From: Mermis nigrescens
Taxonomy: Eukaryota; Nematoda; Enoplea; Mermithida; Mermithidae
Assembly: GCA_036768485.1 (NCBI GenBank)
Contig: JAVLUZ010000272.1
Location: 306,034-370,033, forward strand
Length of the DNA stretch: 64,000 nt
Direction of reading: 5' to 3'
In this document: piece by piece, positions 22,390 through 33,211 of the stretch
How positions within the stretch are numbered: position 1 is the first letter of the stretch
Layout: every line of letters begins with the position of its first letter
Position numbers and translations under genes: made by a program
Notes under the pieces: model-generated
Databases searched by the model: none
Seen by the model: only the letters and a program-made list of their open reading frames with translations
What the model was told of the DNA's origin: nothing

Positions 22390-24166
22390 TGATGATCCAA
22401 AGCGCGATGGTCGAACAGCTGTTATACCCTACTCAATGATTTTGACACCATCGAACAATGCTGACTTAATCCTAGGAGCTATAATAACAACGAAGCTTTG
22501 GGGTGAAAGACGTTATCAGGGCGTTTCAATGCACCCTGAATCAGTTTCACCTATTGAAAGCTTTCTTGCAAACACAAAGCAGGTAATAATGCATTTTTGA
22601 TTACTGTGGTCACGGTCTTATTTAGAGAGGGAGTGGGCGCTCTTCTTGGCTGGAAACATTTGGAACGTAAGATCATGCATGTAAAAGTCAGAATATCCTT
22701 TCTTACAATCTTACAAAATAAATGACTTATTAAACTCAGGATTGTGCTTAGCGCCTTGCTGCCATTAATAAACTTGTTGCATTAAAAAAGCATACAATTT
22801 TTTCAATCAGTCCAATTTTTATGGTTGTTTTCAAAAACGTAAAAAATGCAGGCTTAATAGCTATTTTGGCAAAGCTTCTCGAGTATTAGAGACCATGCTG
22901 TTCTGCCTGTCCCACCTGTTATGCCCCTAAATAAGGACCTGATTTATGTTCATGTGTAAACTGCTTCGTTATTCATCAGAAATAAGTTTGTTTATCATAG
23001 ACAAAGTTGAAAATAAGCTTGTCTGTAGAATTTTATGTTTATAGTTTTGTGAAGCTATTATGTTCAAAACTCATACTTCATACTTCATAATTGAAGATTT
23101 TTTTAGTATATTTTCTAGACTTTTGTGGGCTGAAACAATCTGAAATTCATAAAAGCTGTTTTAGTGCAGAAGCACAAAAAGTTACCATTTTCTTCACAAA
23201 TCCTATTACCTTAATATTTTTGTTAATTTATTAATTATAAATAGTACACTATACTAAATGTGATTAAAAGCTTCAATCTAAGCTTAAAATGGATGTGCGA
23301 AGTGCTTTTTAAGAATTGATGAAATCATTTGCAATTTCAGCTTATCTGTTCTATTTGAATAAAGATGTGATTCATATATAGCTGTGGTTTTTTATGAGGC
23401 ATTGTTTCATTCACATTGAAGTTCATCGGTATAAGTGGAAATCTTCCTAACATAGGTGCACAAGGTCAAGGTCAGCAGAGGGGTTAAATCCCAGAAATCC
23501 AAAACAGTAAATTTAAAGTTGATATTTTGCTGTTTAATTGAACAAAATAGTCAAAATAGACTGTAGAACGTTATTTCGTGGTAATAACGCCTTTTTAAAG
23601 AATTTTTGTCCATTTTGACTGCATCATAGCACTTATATATAAGACTAAAAAACACAGAAATTGATTAATTTTGGGCGGATTTTGAGCAAAAAGTGCATAG
23701 AAGTACTAATCCGGCGCGAAGCGTTGAAATACACATGTTCGTACATTAGGGGATAGCAGGCTTATGTTAAAATGAGACTTTTGGCCTAGACTCAGAGAAG
23801 GAGAAAGATAGAATACCTCTTAAAAATAACATGATTGTCATAGAATACCTCTTAAAAATAACATGATTGTCACTAAAATGGATAAAAATAGAATTTTTTT
23901 ACGGAGCCAAAATTATCCATTAGTGAAAGGTCGATACATCAATAAATCTTTACACGTCTTGTCTCACAATTAGTATATATGCATTTGTTGTACATTAACG
24001 TAACATTTATACACTTTTCTAGAAAAGGTTGCCAAATCAGAGACTAGTTGTAAGGACAAATGGTCCGAAAATTGGTGGAGCTACTCCTGAAGGCTCCGAT
24101 TGTGATGAAACTGGGTCCGCGCTATCATCGAGCAGTTTTTCTACATTACCCGAAAGTATGGTTTAA
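22390..24166 (+). CDS. Last two exons of an unrecognised host gene
   Basis: Exon 1 (22390-22582) opens after a CAG acceptor at 22387-22389 and ends ACAAAGCAG/GTAATA, a good donor in phase 0. Exon 2 (24023-24166) opens after ACACTTTTCTAG, also in phase 0, and runs 47 codons to TAA. The product reads DDPKRDGRTAVIPYSMILTP, then a compact WGERRYQG stretch, then a Ser/Gly-rich tail ending ESMV. That ending fits a class I PDZ ligand (S-x-V). Codons look constrained, no transposon motif is present, and the flanking MITEs and M6 lie outside the exons. I do not recognise the family; the rest of the gene must lie upstream, beyond or among the repeats. A retroelement third ORF is the alternative, but splice phase and composition favour a cellular gene. 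Confidence 0.55.
23450..23770 (+). repeat. M6 repeat copy inside the host-gene intron
   Basis: Contains 'aaggtcaaggtcagcag', 'cattttgactgcatcatagcac' and 'ggcgcgaagcgttgaaa' blocks shared with other M6 copies. Ends uncertain. Confidence 0.45.
23809..23872. repeat. Perfect 32-bp tandem duplication
   Basis: Unit 23809-23840 (TAGAATACCTCTTAAAAATA...) is repeated exactly at 23841-23872. Confidence 0.9.
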
Positions 24167-24234
24167 AGAAACCTTTCTCTATTTCACGTTTTGAGCAGCA
24201 TGCACACATTGGCGTCAAGAAGTGGGTCCTGAAC

Positions 24235-25666
24235 CATAGGTGGGCGGCACTAAACTTCTGAGGGGGTGCAAGATTTTTTAAAGGTCAAAAAATGGTCCTA
24301 ATAATGGTGGTATGGCTAAAAAACACCATTTTTAAACGTTTCTCATCGACTGCTATCCATTGGCATAAAGAATGAGCGAAAAAAATTTCAAAAATTCAAT
24401 TCTGGGGGAGGGTATTTTGGTTATTGGGGTATTCGACTTTCTGGGGGGTACATACCCAGTGATCAACCGGGTACCCGGGCCCGGACCGGGCCCGGCCGGT
24501 CATTGCAGGCCCGGGCCTGGCTGTGTCCGTATTTCTTATGAATTTGCTAGCCTGTGATTTTATTTAAATCCATTAAAGATGTATCAATGACAATTTTGTT
24601 CTTATCGTTTTCAGGCCCATTTGTGGCCTTCTTATTAACAAGATATAATTCAGAAAACAGAAAATGCGCAGAAACATAAGAAAATTTGGCCATTCCTTTC
24701 ATTTAAAATAGGATTATGTGTCCTGTCCTTGTAAAGAAAGACAGACAAAGCAAAGAAAAGACAAACTGGTACACAATCATTTTTGCACATTTACTGTTAT
24801 GCTCAACAAGCATGCGCAGTTTCATTCAACAAACAAATAGAGCAATAAATCACTAAATTGATGTGAATTGATCGATTATTTTAGCTAATTTAAGCTTTTG
24901 AACTCATTGGATCTATATAACAATAAATATAATGAAGACTCGGCACAAAGCACTGGAAAATTTTTGACGTTTTTGCCTTTTTGAACTCAATTTTCTGGAC
25001 ACAATTATTACACTGGAAAAATCAACAAAATTTCTGAAAAATTTTGGGGGGGGGCATGTGCCCCCAATGCCCCCTGGCTACGCCTATGGCTTCAATACGT
25101 TTGCTATCCTATACACTAAACAATTTCAATTGACGTCAATATACGCTAGTTTGAGTTCTAAAATCCAAACAGCATATCTTCTATCCGACCTTATCATAGT
25201 CGCTGTTATGTCTGAATGCATAAATTTAATGCTCAATTTCCTTTAAATATCTACATGAAACCTTGTGCTTTTTCAAACCGTCTTGAGTTGTACGTGCATT
25301 TTAATAATGGAATTGCGCGCTATTGTATTAAAAACTTTGTTCTTGCTTGAATAATGCTACCAAAATCATTGCTAACTACTTAATTTATTTTTAGAAAGAT
25401 TGAATGATTAACAGAGCTTAAAATTCAAAAATCTTCTTGATACAGCAGTAAGCCTTGCGTTTGACAAATAACAAATGTAAAATCGGTCTAAATATGTATC
25501 TTATGCATAACATTATATTGGAAGCATGGCATGTTGTTAGTATATAAGCCCGGGCCTGGGCCCGGTACCAAGCCCGGTAGCAAAGCCCGGGCCTAGGCCC
25601 AGGCCTGGTATTTTTGAGCCCGATCAATCACTGTACATACCCTCAAATTCCCCACGCCCAGGCATG
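24235..25666 (+). mobile_element. M1 MITE split by a hAT insertion
   Basis: Starts CATAGGTGGGC at 24235, runs to 24456, and resumes at 25642 to end GCCCAGGCATG. Flanks tcctgaac and gtctggac match at 5 of 8. Confidence 0.75.
24457..25633 (+). mobile_element. Non-autonomous hAT element with CCCGGGCC subterminal arrays, 1177 bp
   Basis: Perfect 8-bp duplication TACATACC (24449-24456 and 25634-25641). Ends are CAGTGATCAACCGGG and the complement of CAGTGATTGATCGGG. Just inside both ends are palindromic GC arrays (GGGCCCGGACCGGGCCCGG at the left, CCCGGGCCTGGGCCCGG at the right) in an otherwise AT-rich body. No coding seen inside. It lies inside an M1 copy. Confidence 0.9.
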
Positions 25667-25667
25667 G

Positions 25668-26089
25668 TCTGGACCAGACATGCACGTATAAGGGGCAGGG
25701 GTTTAAGGGTCTAGATCACACGTCGGGGGCATGGGCTTATACCCCGGATCACTGTTGCACAGCGTGGCCGATCTGGGGATGGGTTCAAGAATTGAACTTT
25801 TTGGGCCAAAATGACCTCAGAATTTGAATTAAGCGCTAAAATAGCGTTAAAACGACATTATTAGACAGTTTCTGGTCAATTGTCTTCATTTTGAATTATT
25901 TGCCCGAAAAAATTATCATTTTTTCATTCTGGGGGGGTCAGGCAGGATTCCCACAACCCATCCCCCTCCCACGTGCTTATCAGCCCCGGATAATTTGGCA
26001 GACTTCCCAGACCGCCCCATAGGATAAAATTTCCGGCTTGTTTTCTTGGGATTTTCGCCCCTCCCATGCCCCCTATATACAGCCCTGCC
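25668..26089. other. No gene; G-rich repeat debris
   Basis: Fragments of MITE-like G/C-rich sequence (TTCTGGGGGGGTCAGG near 25927) without ends that I can fix. Confidence 0.4.
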
Positions 26090-26480
26090 CATGGATGTAT
26101 GTGAGGGGTATTACTCCATAATGAGTCAGATAGACAGACAGTTGTTGTCCGGCGGTTTTGAGCTGACCAACAATTTTTTGCATCATTTTCAAGGACAGGA
26201 GCAGTAAATAATGTTAAAATTTTCTGACACTCCTAAAATCGTTTTAGAATGGTCTAATAAGTCAAATTTTTCTCCTATTTGTTATTTTTTTTATTTTTTA
26301 GAAATAAAAATCGATGTAATGCAGTACTATTAAAATGAACTAAAAATTGTGAATAAAAGCACTTTAGGCAATTTTGACCATTTTTATTGTTTGACTCGCA
26401 TTATACATCATGAACACTAAATTTACCAGTCCGGATTTCTTGAATTTTATCCCCTCTGCCGGCTCTAACCTTGGACGTTT
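26090..26480 (+). repeat. M6 repeat copy
   Basis: 'gaggggtattactcc', 'cagatagacagacag', 'ttttgagctga' and 'gcatcattttcaaggac' blocks; ends in CTCTAACCTTGGAC, as other M6 copies do. Confidence 0.5.
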
Positions 26481-26519
26481 ATGCGATATCCCCGCTCAAT
26501 ATTTTGAGCCATCACCACA

Positions 26520-27050
26520 TCAAAATTTTGAGTGGGGGTCCCGGGCTATTTTTTTAGGGGGATAAACGACCTCCAATTTTTGGCCAAAACGGCAATAAAT
26601 GTTTTAAAATGGCCAAAAAAATCATTTTGTTTTCAAAAATTGGGGGGAGAAACTTTTGGCTGTGGGGTGATGGGACCACACCTGGGCGTGGTGGGGTTTG
26701 GGGGGTATGCACCCCCCAGAAACCAAAATACTCCCCCAGAAATCAAAATACCCCCCCCAGAATTCAATTTTTGAAAATTTTTTCGTTTTTTTTTTTTGAT
26801 GAGAAACGTCTTAAAATGGTGTTTTTATTGCCATACCACCATTTTTAAGGCCATTTTTCGACCTTCAAAAAAATCTTGCACCGACCCCCAGAATTTTCTT
26901 GCTGCCCACGTATGGATGGGACCAAGTTCTGGGGGTTCGATGGGGCCAAATTGCTTAAATGGCACCAAAACTTCAATTCTAGGGAGTCTATCCATTTTTT
27001 GGGGTGGGGGGTCCAGCAGACCCCTCAGACCCCCACGCCCATGTGTGGGC
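26520..27050 (+). repeat. M7/M3-like repeat hosting an M1
   Basis: M7-like 'gggggataaacgacctcc' and 'aaaatggccaaaaa' on the left, and an M3-like end GACCCCCACGCCCATGTGTG on the right. Interrupted at 26677-26914. Confidence 0.5.
26677..26914 (-). mobile_element. M1 MITE
   Basis: CACACCTGGGC to GCCCACGTATG, 238 bp, perfect 8-bp duplication GATGGGAC (26669-26676 and 26915-26922). Confidence 0.9.
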
Positions 27051-27227
27051 CCATACTCCTGTTACATTTATGACTCCGGCCTAAGTGACCGAACACAGCC
27101 ACCAAAAATAAAAATTTTGAATCATTCATTCCGTTTACATGGTAATATATACCCTCTTACTAGTAATCGACTGGGCCGCCCTTGGTCCTGGCAATCTTAC
27201 GTGGGCGTGGGGGTATGCAGTATGCAC

Positions 27228-27492
27228 CAATAGGTGGGCAGCACCAGAATTTAGGGGCAGGGGGGGAAGATTTTTCAAGATAAAAAAATGGTCTTAAAAA
27301 TTGTGGTATGGCGATAAAAAACACCATTTTTCAACGTTTCTCATTGAGCACTATCCATTTGCATAAAAAATCGCTTAAAAACAAAAAAAATTTCAAAAAT
27401 TTAATCTTATCTGGGGGTATTTCGGTTTTTGGGGAGGTATTTGGCCTTCTGGAAAGGTGCACAACCCAAACTCCCCCACACGCCCGAGTGTA
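27228..27492 (+). mobile_element. M1 MITE nested in M1
   Basis: CAATAGGTGGGC to CGCCCGAGTG, with M1 interior. Flanks gtatgcac and aattgcac match at 5 of 8; end positions are uncertain by a few bases. Confidence 0.7.
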
Positions 27493-27545
27493 AATTGCAC
27501 CCTCCAGAAGGCCGAGTACCCCCCCCCCCTAGAAATCAAAATACC

Positions 27546-27939
27546 CATTGGCGGATTGAGGGGGCGGCCGCCCCCTGTCGTCAGAAATAGTTGGGCGGGC
27601 GCAATTAAGAAAACATGTGTACTTTTTATTATTTCAGCCAATTTTCATGATTTTTAAAATTTTTTTGGCACTCCGCGCCGGACAATGACGTTTACTGACT
27701 TTTTGGCGCTCTAAAACCGTGTTAAATCTAATTTTGCATGTTTTTTTGAGAAAAAAATTTGAAAAAATTTTGAAAATTTCTGAAGTTTTTCCGTCGGAAA
27801 TATTTCGCTGATCAAAAGACAACAATAAAACGCTACTTTATGCATTATGGATGGATTTTTTGTACTTTGTTCGACACTACTGAGAAAATTTGGGTTCCGC
27901 CCCCCCCCCCCCCGTCAGAAAATCCTGGATCCGCCACTG
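27546..27939 (-). mobile_element. hAT-type MITE (CAGTGGCGGATCC end)
   Basis: Starts CATTGGCGGATTGAGG and ends CTGGATCCGCCACTG; inverted ends of about 13 bp with several mismatches. Flanks aaaatacc and aaaatctt match at 5 of 8. The CAGTGGCGGATCC end is common in animal hAT elements. Confidence 0.7.
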
Positions 27940-28263
27940 AAAATCTTCCTCCCAGAATTCAAATTTTGAATTTTTGTTTTGTTTTTTTCGCGATTTTCTT
28001 ATGCCAATGGATAGTGAGTGCTTGAGTGCTTGATGAGAAACTTTAAAAAATGGTTTTTTTGCCATACCAGCATTTTTAAGACCATCATTTTACCTGAAAA
28101 AATCTTGCACTCCCCCAGAATTTTAATGCTGCCCACCTGTGCTGGCAATCATTAATCACCATTAAGCTTCCCAGCTAACACAAACCCTCAAAATGGCCAG
28201 GGGTCGAAGAAACTAATGCATTTGTTCTGTCATTTTAACTTATATGACTTGAAGGGTTTAGAC

Positions 28264-29238
28264 CACACATTCCCATAGGGGTGAGGGGGATATTATTACC
28301 CCACCTCAGGGTTCGAGACTTGAATCACTGTCGGGCAATTTTGAGCTATTAAACATTTTCTGCATGATTTTTGGGTACAAAAGCTGGGTATTACTCTAGC
28401 ACGTATCCACCTTCGGGAAAACGCATCATTTAACAATGTTTTTCTGCAAAAGTCATAGATTTTAGTCATATTTGGTGCGCTGGTGACGAATATGATAGTC
28501 ATGCTTAACAAAAAGGCATTTTTTCATTTTTTCAAAATTTATTCCATATGAACGAAATGAATATGCGTTATACAAGTGGAAATTGAATGGCTATTTCACG
28601 TAAAACAACAAAAAAAAGAAAAAACAAAAAATATAAAAAATGAAAAAAATAAAAAATTCATAAAACAATAAAAAACAAAAAATATTTAAAAAATAAAAAC
28701 ACAAAGGTTCAGTGTATTACAATGTCAAATTTGAATGAAATTTGCATAAATTTGCATGTATGATTAAATGAACGCATTTTTGTTAAGCATGACGATCATA
28801 TTCATCACCAGCGCACCAAATATGACTAAAATCGATGACTTTTGCAGAAAAACATTGTTAAATGATGCGTTTTCCCGAAGGTGGATACGTGCTAGAGTAA
28901 TACCCAAAAGCTGCAAAGATGTTATAATATTTTCGGCGCTTCGCGTCGACTAATACATTTCTGTTTTGTATACCCATAAAATACCTAGAATGAACTTAAA
29001 ATGATCTGAAAAGTCGATATTTTCGATGAATTCTCATATTTTTCACTCTCAAGAGTGACGAAGCTAGTCAGAATGGGACAAAAAGTAATTAGAAATGCAG
29101 TTTTTCACAACAAAACATGCTATATAGGATGTTTTAGCCATTTTTCATATTTGATCTGCAAAAAAGGATAGACTCTTTATTTAGTGGTCCTAAATTTTAG
29201 GATTTCACCACCCCCGGACATTCAACCTTGGGAAACTG
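28264..29238 (-). mobile_element. M4 MITE hosting a palindromic element
   Basis: CACACATTCCC to GGGAAACTG; flanks gtttagac (28256-28263) and ctttagac (29239-29246) match at 7 of 8. The extra length relative to the 426-bp copy at 21770 is explained by the insertion at 28386-28905. Confidence 0.82.
28386..28905. mobile_element. Foldback (long-palindrome) MITE, 520 bp
   Basis: Arms 28386-28518 and 28774-28905 are inverted copies, about 132 bp each, with only a few mismatches. Ends GGGTATTACTCTAGC and GCTAGAGTAATACCC. The spacer includes an A-rich block (28595-28705). A direct repeat AAAAGCT flanks it (28379-28385 and 28906-28912). The other M4 copy shows the uninterrupted site near 22070. Both arms encode the same short frame, which is an artefact of the palindrome. 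Confidence 0.88.
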
Positions 29239-29319
29239 CTTTAGACTCAAGTAGTTTATTACGTGCAGTCTTCATAATGTGGAATTGGAATTGGAAGCTA
29301 AAAAATTCAAATGTTATGT

Positions 29320-29385
29320 AATGTAATAAATAATAATGTGATAATAATAATAATGTAAGGATGATAATAATAGTAATGTAATTCC
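29320..29385. repeat. TAA/ATG-rich simple repeat
   Basis: Imperfect 'ataataataat(g)' run between the M4 and Tc1/mariner segments. Confidence 0.7.
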
Positions 29386-29509
29386 TTTCTACTAGCATGT
29401 CCGAAAACATGATTTGCTGCTCGTTTTCAATAATTAATCAATCAGTGTTTCAGATGAATCTGTTCGGAGAAAAAACGTTCCCCAAAGCTGTCCAATGTGA
29501 CGAAAATGC

Positions 29510-29790
29510 GGATTAAAGGAGAATTCCGTTCTTCGTGAAAAATAAAATACGCTGGTGGAAAACGCTGGCTGAGAGTCCGGATATTAACCCAATTGAGAAT
29601 GTTTGGTATGCTGTAAAGCAAAGCATTCGGTCTAGTGTAAAGCCGAGCAATGAAGAAAGACTTATTCGAGGACTTCGCCGATATTGGTCAAAGTTAACGC
29701 CGGGAAAATGTCAAAATTACATAAGCCATCTTCACAAAATGATACCAAAAATACTAGAAACTGGCGCAAAGCCTACTATCTTGTATGACC
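29510..29790 (+). pseudogene. Tc1/mariner transposase C-terminus
   Basis: The frame contains SPDINPIENVW, the diagnostic Tc1 block carrying the last catalytic acidic residues of the DDE/D core, then helical KPSNEERLIRGLRRYW and a CQNYISHLHKMIPKIL tail, which matches the usual transposase end. The N-terminal HTH domains and first catalytic Asp are missing. The frame is cut on the right by an M2 MITE at 29839, and inverted ends were not found. The enzyme would cut and paste its element at TA sites; this copy is dead. Confidence 0.8.
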
Positions 29791-29838
29791 TATTCGCATT
29801 TTACTATTCATGTGTACGTGTAAAGGATCACCCACCGC

Positions 29839-30508
29839 CATACATGCATAGCATGGGAATTATGGGGGGGGGGTAGAAAGAAGAAATTTTGAAGTGTCTT
29901 TTTGGATGCAAAAATGGTGGATCCGCGTCAAAAACATTGTTTTTTGGCGTTTCTTACGATGTTCTATCTATTTAGAACATGAAAACATGAAAAAATTTCG
30001 AAAAAAACCAGAAAAAGTCTAAAACATTGAACAGCATATAGGTCAAAACATGAGTATAAGGCGGGTAGCGCCGAAAATTTGACATTTTTGAGCAAATAGA
30101 TAGCTAAAAACGCTTAAAAGAAGTACTTTTTCTACCAATTTTTAGAAATATTGAAAAGTTTTGAAAATTAGCCAATTCTGGGGAGGTGAAAGTTTTTGCG
30201 GGTAGGGGGGGTGAGAAACACACATGGGCGTGGGGGTTTGGGGGGTATACACCCCCAGAAGTTGAAATACCCCCCCCCAGAAATCAAAATACCCCCCAGA
30301 AAATTTTTTTTCCTTTTTTAGCAATTTTTTGATGCCATTGGATAGAGCTTGATGAGAAACGTCAAAAAATGGTGTTTTTTTGCCATAAGACCACTTTTAA
30401 GACCATTTTTTCCCTTTAAAAATTTTTCACCCCCCCAGAAATATTTTCACCCCCCCCAGAATTTCGGTGCTGCCCACCTATGGTGAGAAACCCCCTAGAC
30501 CGTGTTTG
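29839..30508 (+). mobile_element. M2 MITE hosting an M1
   Basis: Starts CATACATGCATAGC; flanks cccaccgc (29831-29838) and cccaccac (30509-30516) match at 7 of 8. Split at 30219-30482. Confidence 0.8.
30219..30482 (-). mobile_element. M1 MITE nested in M2
   Basis: CACACATGGGC to GCCCACCTATG, 264 bp, perfect 8-bp duplication GTGAGAAA (30211-30218 and 30483-30490). Confidence 0.92.
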
Positions 30509-30932
30509 CCCACCACCGTGCTTAGCACTTTTTGTACTGTTTTTAAGACAAATCAATCGCTCGATTTATGAATACTTTTAAAAAGATGTCTAAATTTTTT
30601 TACTAGACATAATCACCAAATTAGTCTCAAAAAAATTTAGTCATCAGCTAAAAGTGGGAATAACCCTAAGTTTAGGAGGTTGTATGTAAGTGAAGGCGTA
30701 TATATTAGTCGGTCGAATGCTTTGTTGTTCTGTTTATATGCTGTTTCTTTTCTTGCTTACAATTCTTATTATGTAGACACGTTAATCAGCATGGGAATTG
30801 TAGGTATGTCAGTCCACAGCAAGTTTTGGGCTTTAAAGGATGGGTCACATAAAAACTCTTTTTCTTGGCTCTTTTGGAAAGTCTTAAAAGCTACAGAAAG
30901 TCTGCTAAATTTGTGTGGTTAGTCATTCTGGG

Positions 30933-30987
30933 GTTATTTCCCAAATTTTCAAGAACGCCTGGCGTTCTTGAAAATTTGGGAAATAAC
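30933..30987. repeat. Perfect 55-bp palindrome
   Basis: Arms of 27 bp (GTTATTTCCCAAATTTTC... at 30933-30959) and their exact complement (30961-30987), with a single T at the centre. It would extrude as a tight hairpin. Confidence 0.95.
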
Positions 30988-31072
30988 TCCGCTAAAGTCA
31001 AAGAAATTAAAATTTTTGTGTACAAAATTGTCGATAATTTTCAAATTTTCTGTGAAAATATTGCGTCAAAAG

Positions 31073-31342
31073 CATAGGTTGGTGTGGAAGGGTTTGGGGA
31101 AGTATGCACTCCCCCAGAAGGCCGAATACCCCCAAAAAACCAAAATACCCCCCAGAATTTAATCTTTTAAAGTCTTTTGTTTTTTTTCGCTCTTTCTTTA
31201 TGCCAATGGACAGCGCGACAGCGCTCAATGAGAAACGTTGAAAAATGGCGTTTTTTCGCCATACCACCATTTTGAGACTATTTTCGTACCTTTATAAAAT
31301 CTTGCACCCCCTACCCTAGAATTTTGGTGCCGCCCACTGATG
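31073..31342 (-). mobile_element. M1 MITE, 270 bp
   Basis: Ends CGCCCACTGATG; perfect 8-bp duplication GTCAAAAG (31065-31072 and 31343-31350). Near its centre is a short palindrome, GACAGCGCGACAGCGCTC. Confidence 0.88.
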
Positions 31343-32936
31343 GTCAAAAGCGATTTTGAAGCAAAGTAGACAAAAACGCCAAAAATAAACACTATTTCGC
31401 TCAGGAAAGGCAAATTTTTTAAATTTTTTCCCTGTTTTCAAAAGTTGGCCCCCCCCGCCCTTACAGAAATCCAAGATTAACCCCGCAGAATTGAATTTTT
31501 GGCATGTTTTTTGGATTTTCGACGGCTTTACTTCCCCCGAGGGTTTGGATTAGATACTGGCTGCTGTGCTGACCCTCGTAAGTCGTAGACAGACTGTGAC
31601 CCCTAGAATAATCTTTTTTAATTATATTGTATAGCGCGCTTTATCCATTTTTATACTATTTTGTACAATTTACTCAAATTTATTAGAAATTTTTACGTTT
31701 CTACATTCTAGAAAGAACGAGAAATATCAAAAAACAGTATTTTCGACATTTGTCCGATCAATCGTTTGTAGCTAAAAGATATTTTCTAAAAAAATGTTTT
31801 GACTCACCCTCCAGAATTTCTATGGTGTACGTGTGCGTTTATGGCTGTAAATAAGTGTAGATATTTTGATGCCAACATTATGTCATTTGATGCTAGTTGT
31901 TTTTCTGCCATAACCAAGGGATAAAAGCAAATCGAACAGACTCGTATATATGTACGCTGACGCAGTATGTACGTAAACGCTTCATGGAATAGGTACATAC
32001 GTGTACGCGTACATAGGATTATGTAGGTGCTGCATCTGTACGTTTGTATGCTTGAGACGTTTGTATGTGAGCGTGTCTCGTAACATGCGGTGTATCGCAA
32101 ATCAATATGTCTAGGTAACAACGTACGGATCACCATAAACTATGTGCACGTTACGTACATACTGCTGCTGCTATGTATAACGGCAGCCAAGAATGAAAAA
32201 ATCAATCACGCTAGGTTCTATACTCTGGTCTGGCTGGACTACATTTTCGACTTGTTTCTTTTGCAAGCAAATCAAAATGATAAACTTAGCTCGTGCACAT
32301 TTCTTTATGTGTGTGTATGTACATATTGTATATACATAATGTACATACATATGTACCTACATTTGTACCTATGTACATATACAGATGAAGCACCTGCCTA
32401 ATATGTAATTTGTGGCTGAAAAAGTCAAGTATGTACATAAATACATGAATTGACAAAAACAGCATTTTTGGATGCTTTTAGCACTTTATCCTATTAAGTA
32501 TATCGAATTAAAACATTGAGAAAAAATTTGATTTTCTGGCAAATATGCGGCTTTTCCATCTTTCTGTACATTCACACGTGAGTGGGGGTCTGACTGGACT
32601 CCCAGAATCCGGCGGACTCTTTCCAAAAATTGAGACCCCCAGAATTAGATTTTTGGTGATGTTTTGGGCAATCTGGCCCCCAGAATTTGGTCGCTGAAAT
32701 CTGGTGCGTGCTGGGTATGTACAACAAGCTGGGTATCTGTATATATGTACAAAAATTATGTATTAAAATTTAGCATCAACTTCACATGCAGTTCTCATTA
32801 CATACTGCGCTGCTTGGTAAGAACATCGGGAATAGGCTCAGCACAGCAAAGGTATTGATTTTTACGAAAGCCCATAAAGGTATACATACATACCCACAAC
32901 ACACCATGGGAATGCGAGCATCTGACGTGTCCTGTC
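31343..32936. other. No gene; simple-sequence and MITE fragments
   Basis: TGTACATA/GTACATAC-rich tracts at 32310-32385, and an M3-like fragment with CCCCCAGAA blocks at 32575-32705. No supported coding. Confidence 0.45.
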
Positions 32937-33203
32937 CACACATGGGCGTGGGGGTTTGGGGGTATGCACCCCCCCAGAAGTTAAAATACCCCCCCAGAAA
33001 TCAAAATACCCCCCACAGAAAAATTTTTTTTGCTTTTTAGCAATTTTTTGATGCCATTGGATAGAGCTTGATGAGAAATGACGAAAAATGGTGTTTTTTT
33101 TGGCATACCACCATTTTTAAGGCCATTTTTGACCTTTAAAAATTTTTTCACCCCCTAGAAATTTTTTCACCCCCCCCCAGAATTTTGGTGCTGCCCACCT
33201 ATG
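32937..33203 (-). mobile_element. M1 MITE
   Basis: CACACATGGGC to GCCCACCTATG, 267 bp; flanks gtcctgtc and gtcatgtc match at 7 of 8. Confidence 0.88.
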
Positions 33204-33211
33204 GTCATGTC

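Larger units (their letters stand above)
27196..28141 (-). mobile_element. M1 MITE hosting two further elements
   Basis: Perfect outer duplication CTGGCAAT (27188-27195 and 28142-28149). The M1 body is cut at 27228-27492 by an opposite-facing M1 and at 27546-27939 by a CAGTGGCGG-type hAT element. Confidence 0.88.

Noticed and set aside
27000..27240. Open frame of 145 codons through G-rich repeats
   Set aside because: Composed of M1/M3 sequence; Gly/Pro/Trp bias comes from G runs.
28296..28953. Two near-identical short proteins in opposite orientation (NDAFSRRWIRARV)
   Set aside because: They are the same sequence read from the two arms of the foldback element.
31804..32401. Overlapping open frames on both strands rich in Tyr, Ile and Cys
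   Set aside because: They follow TGTACATA-type simple sequence; no domain or splice support.
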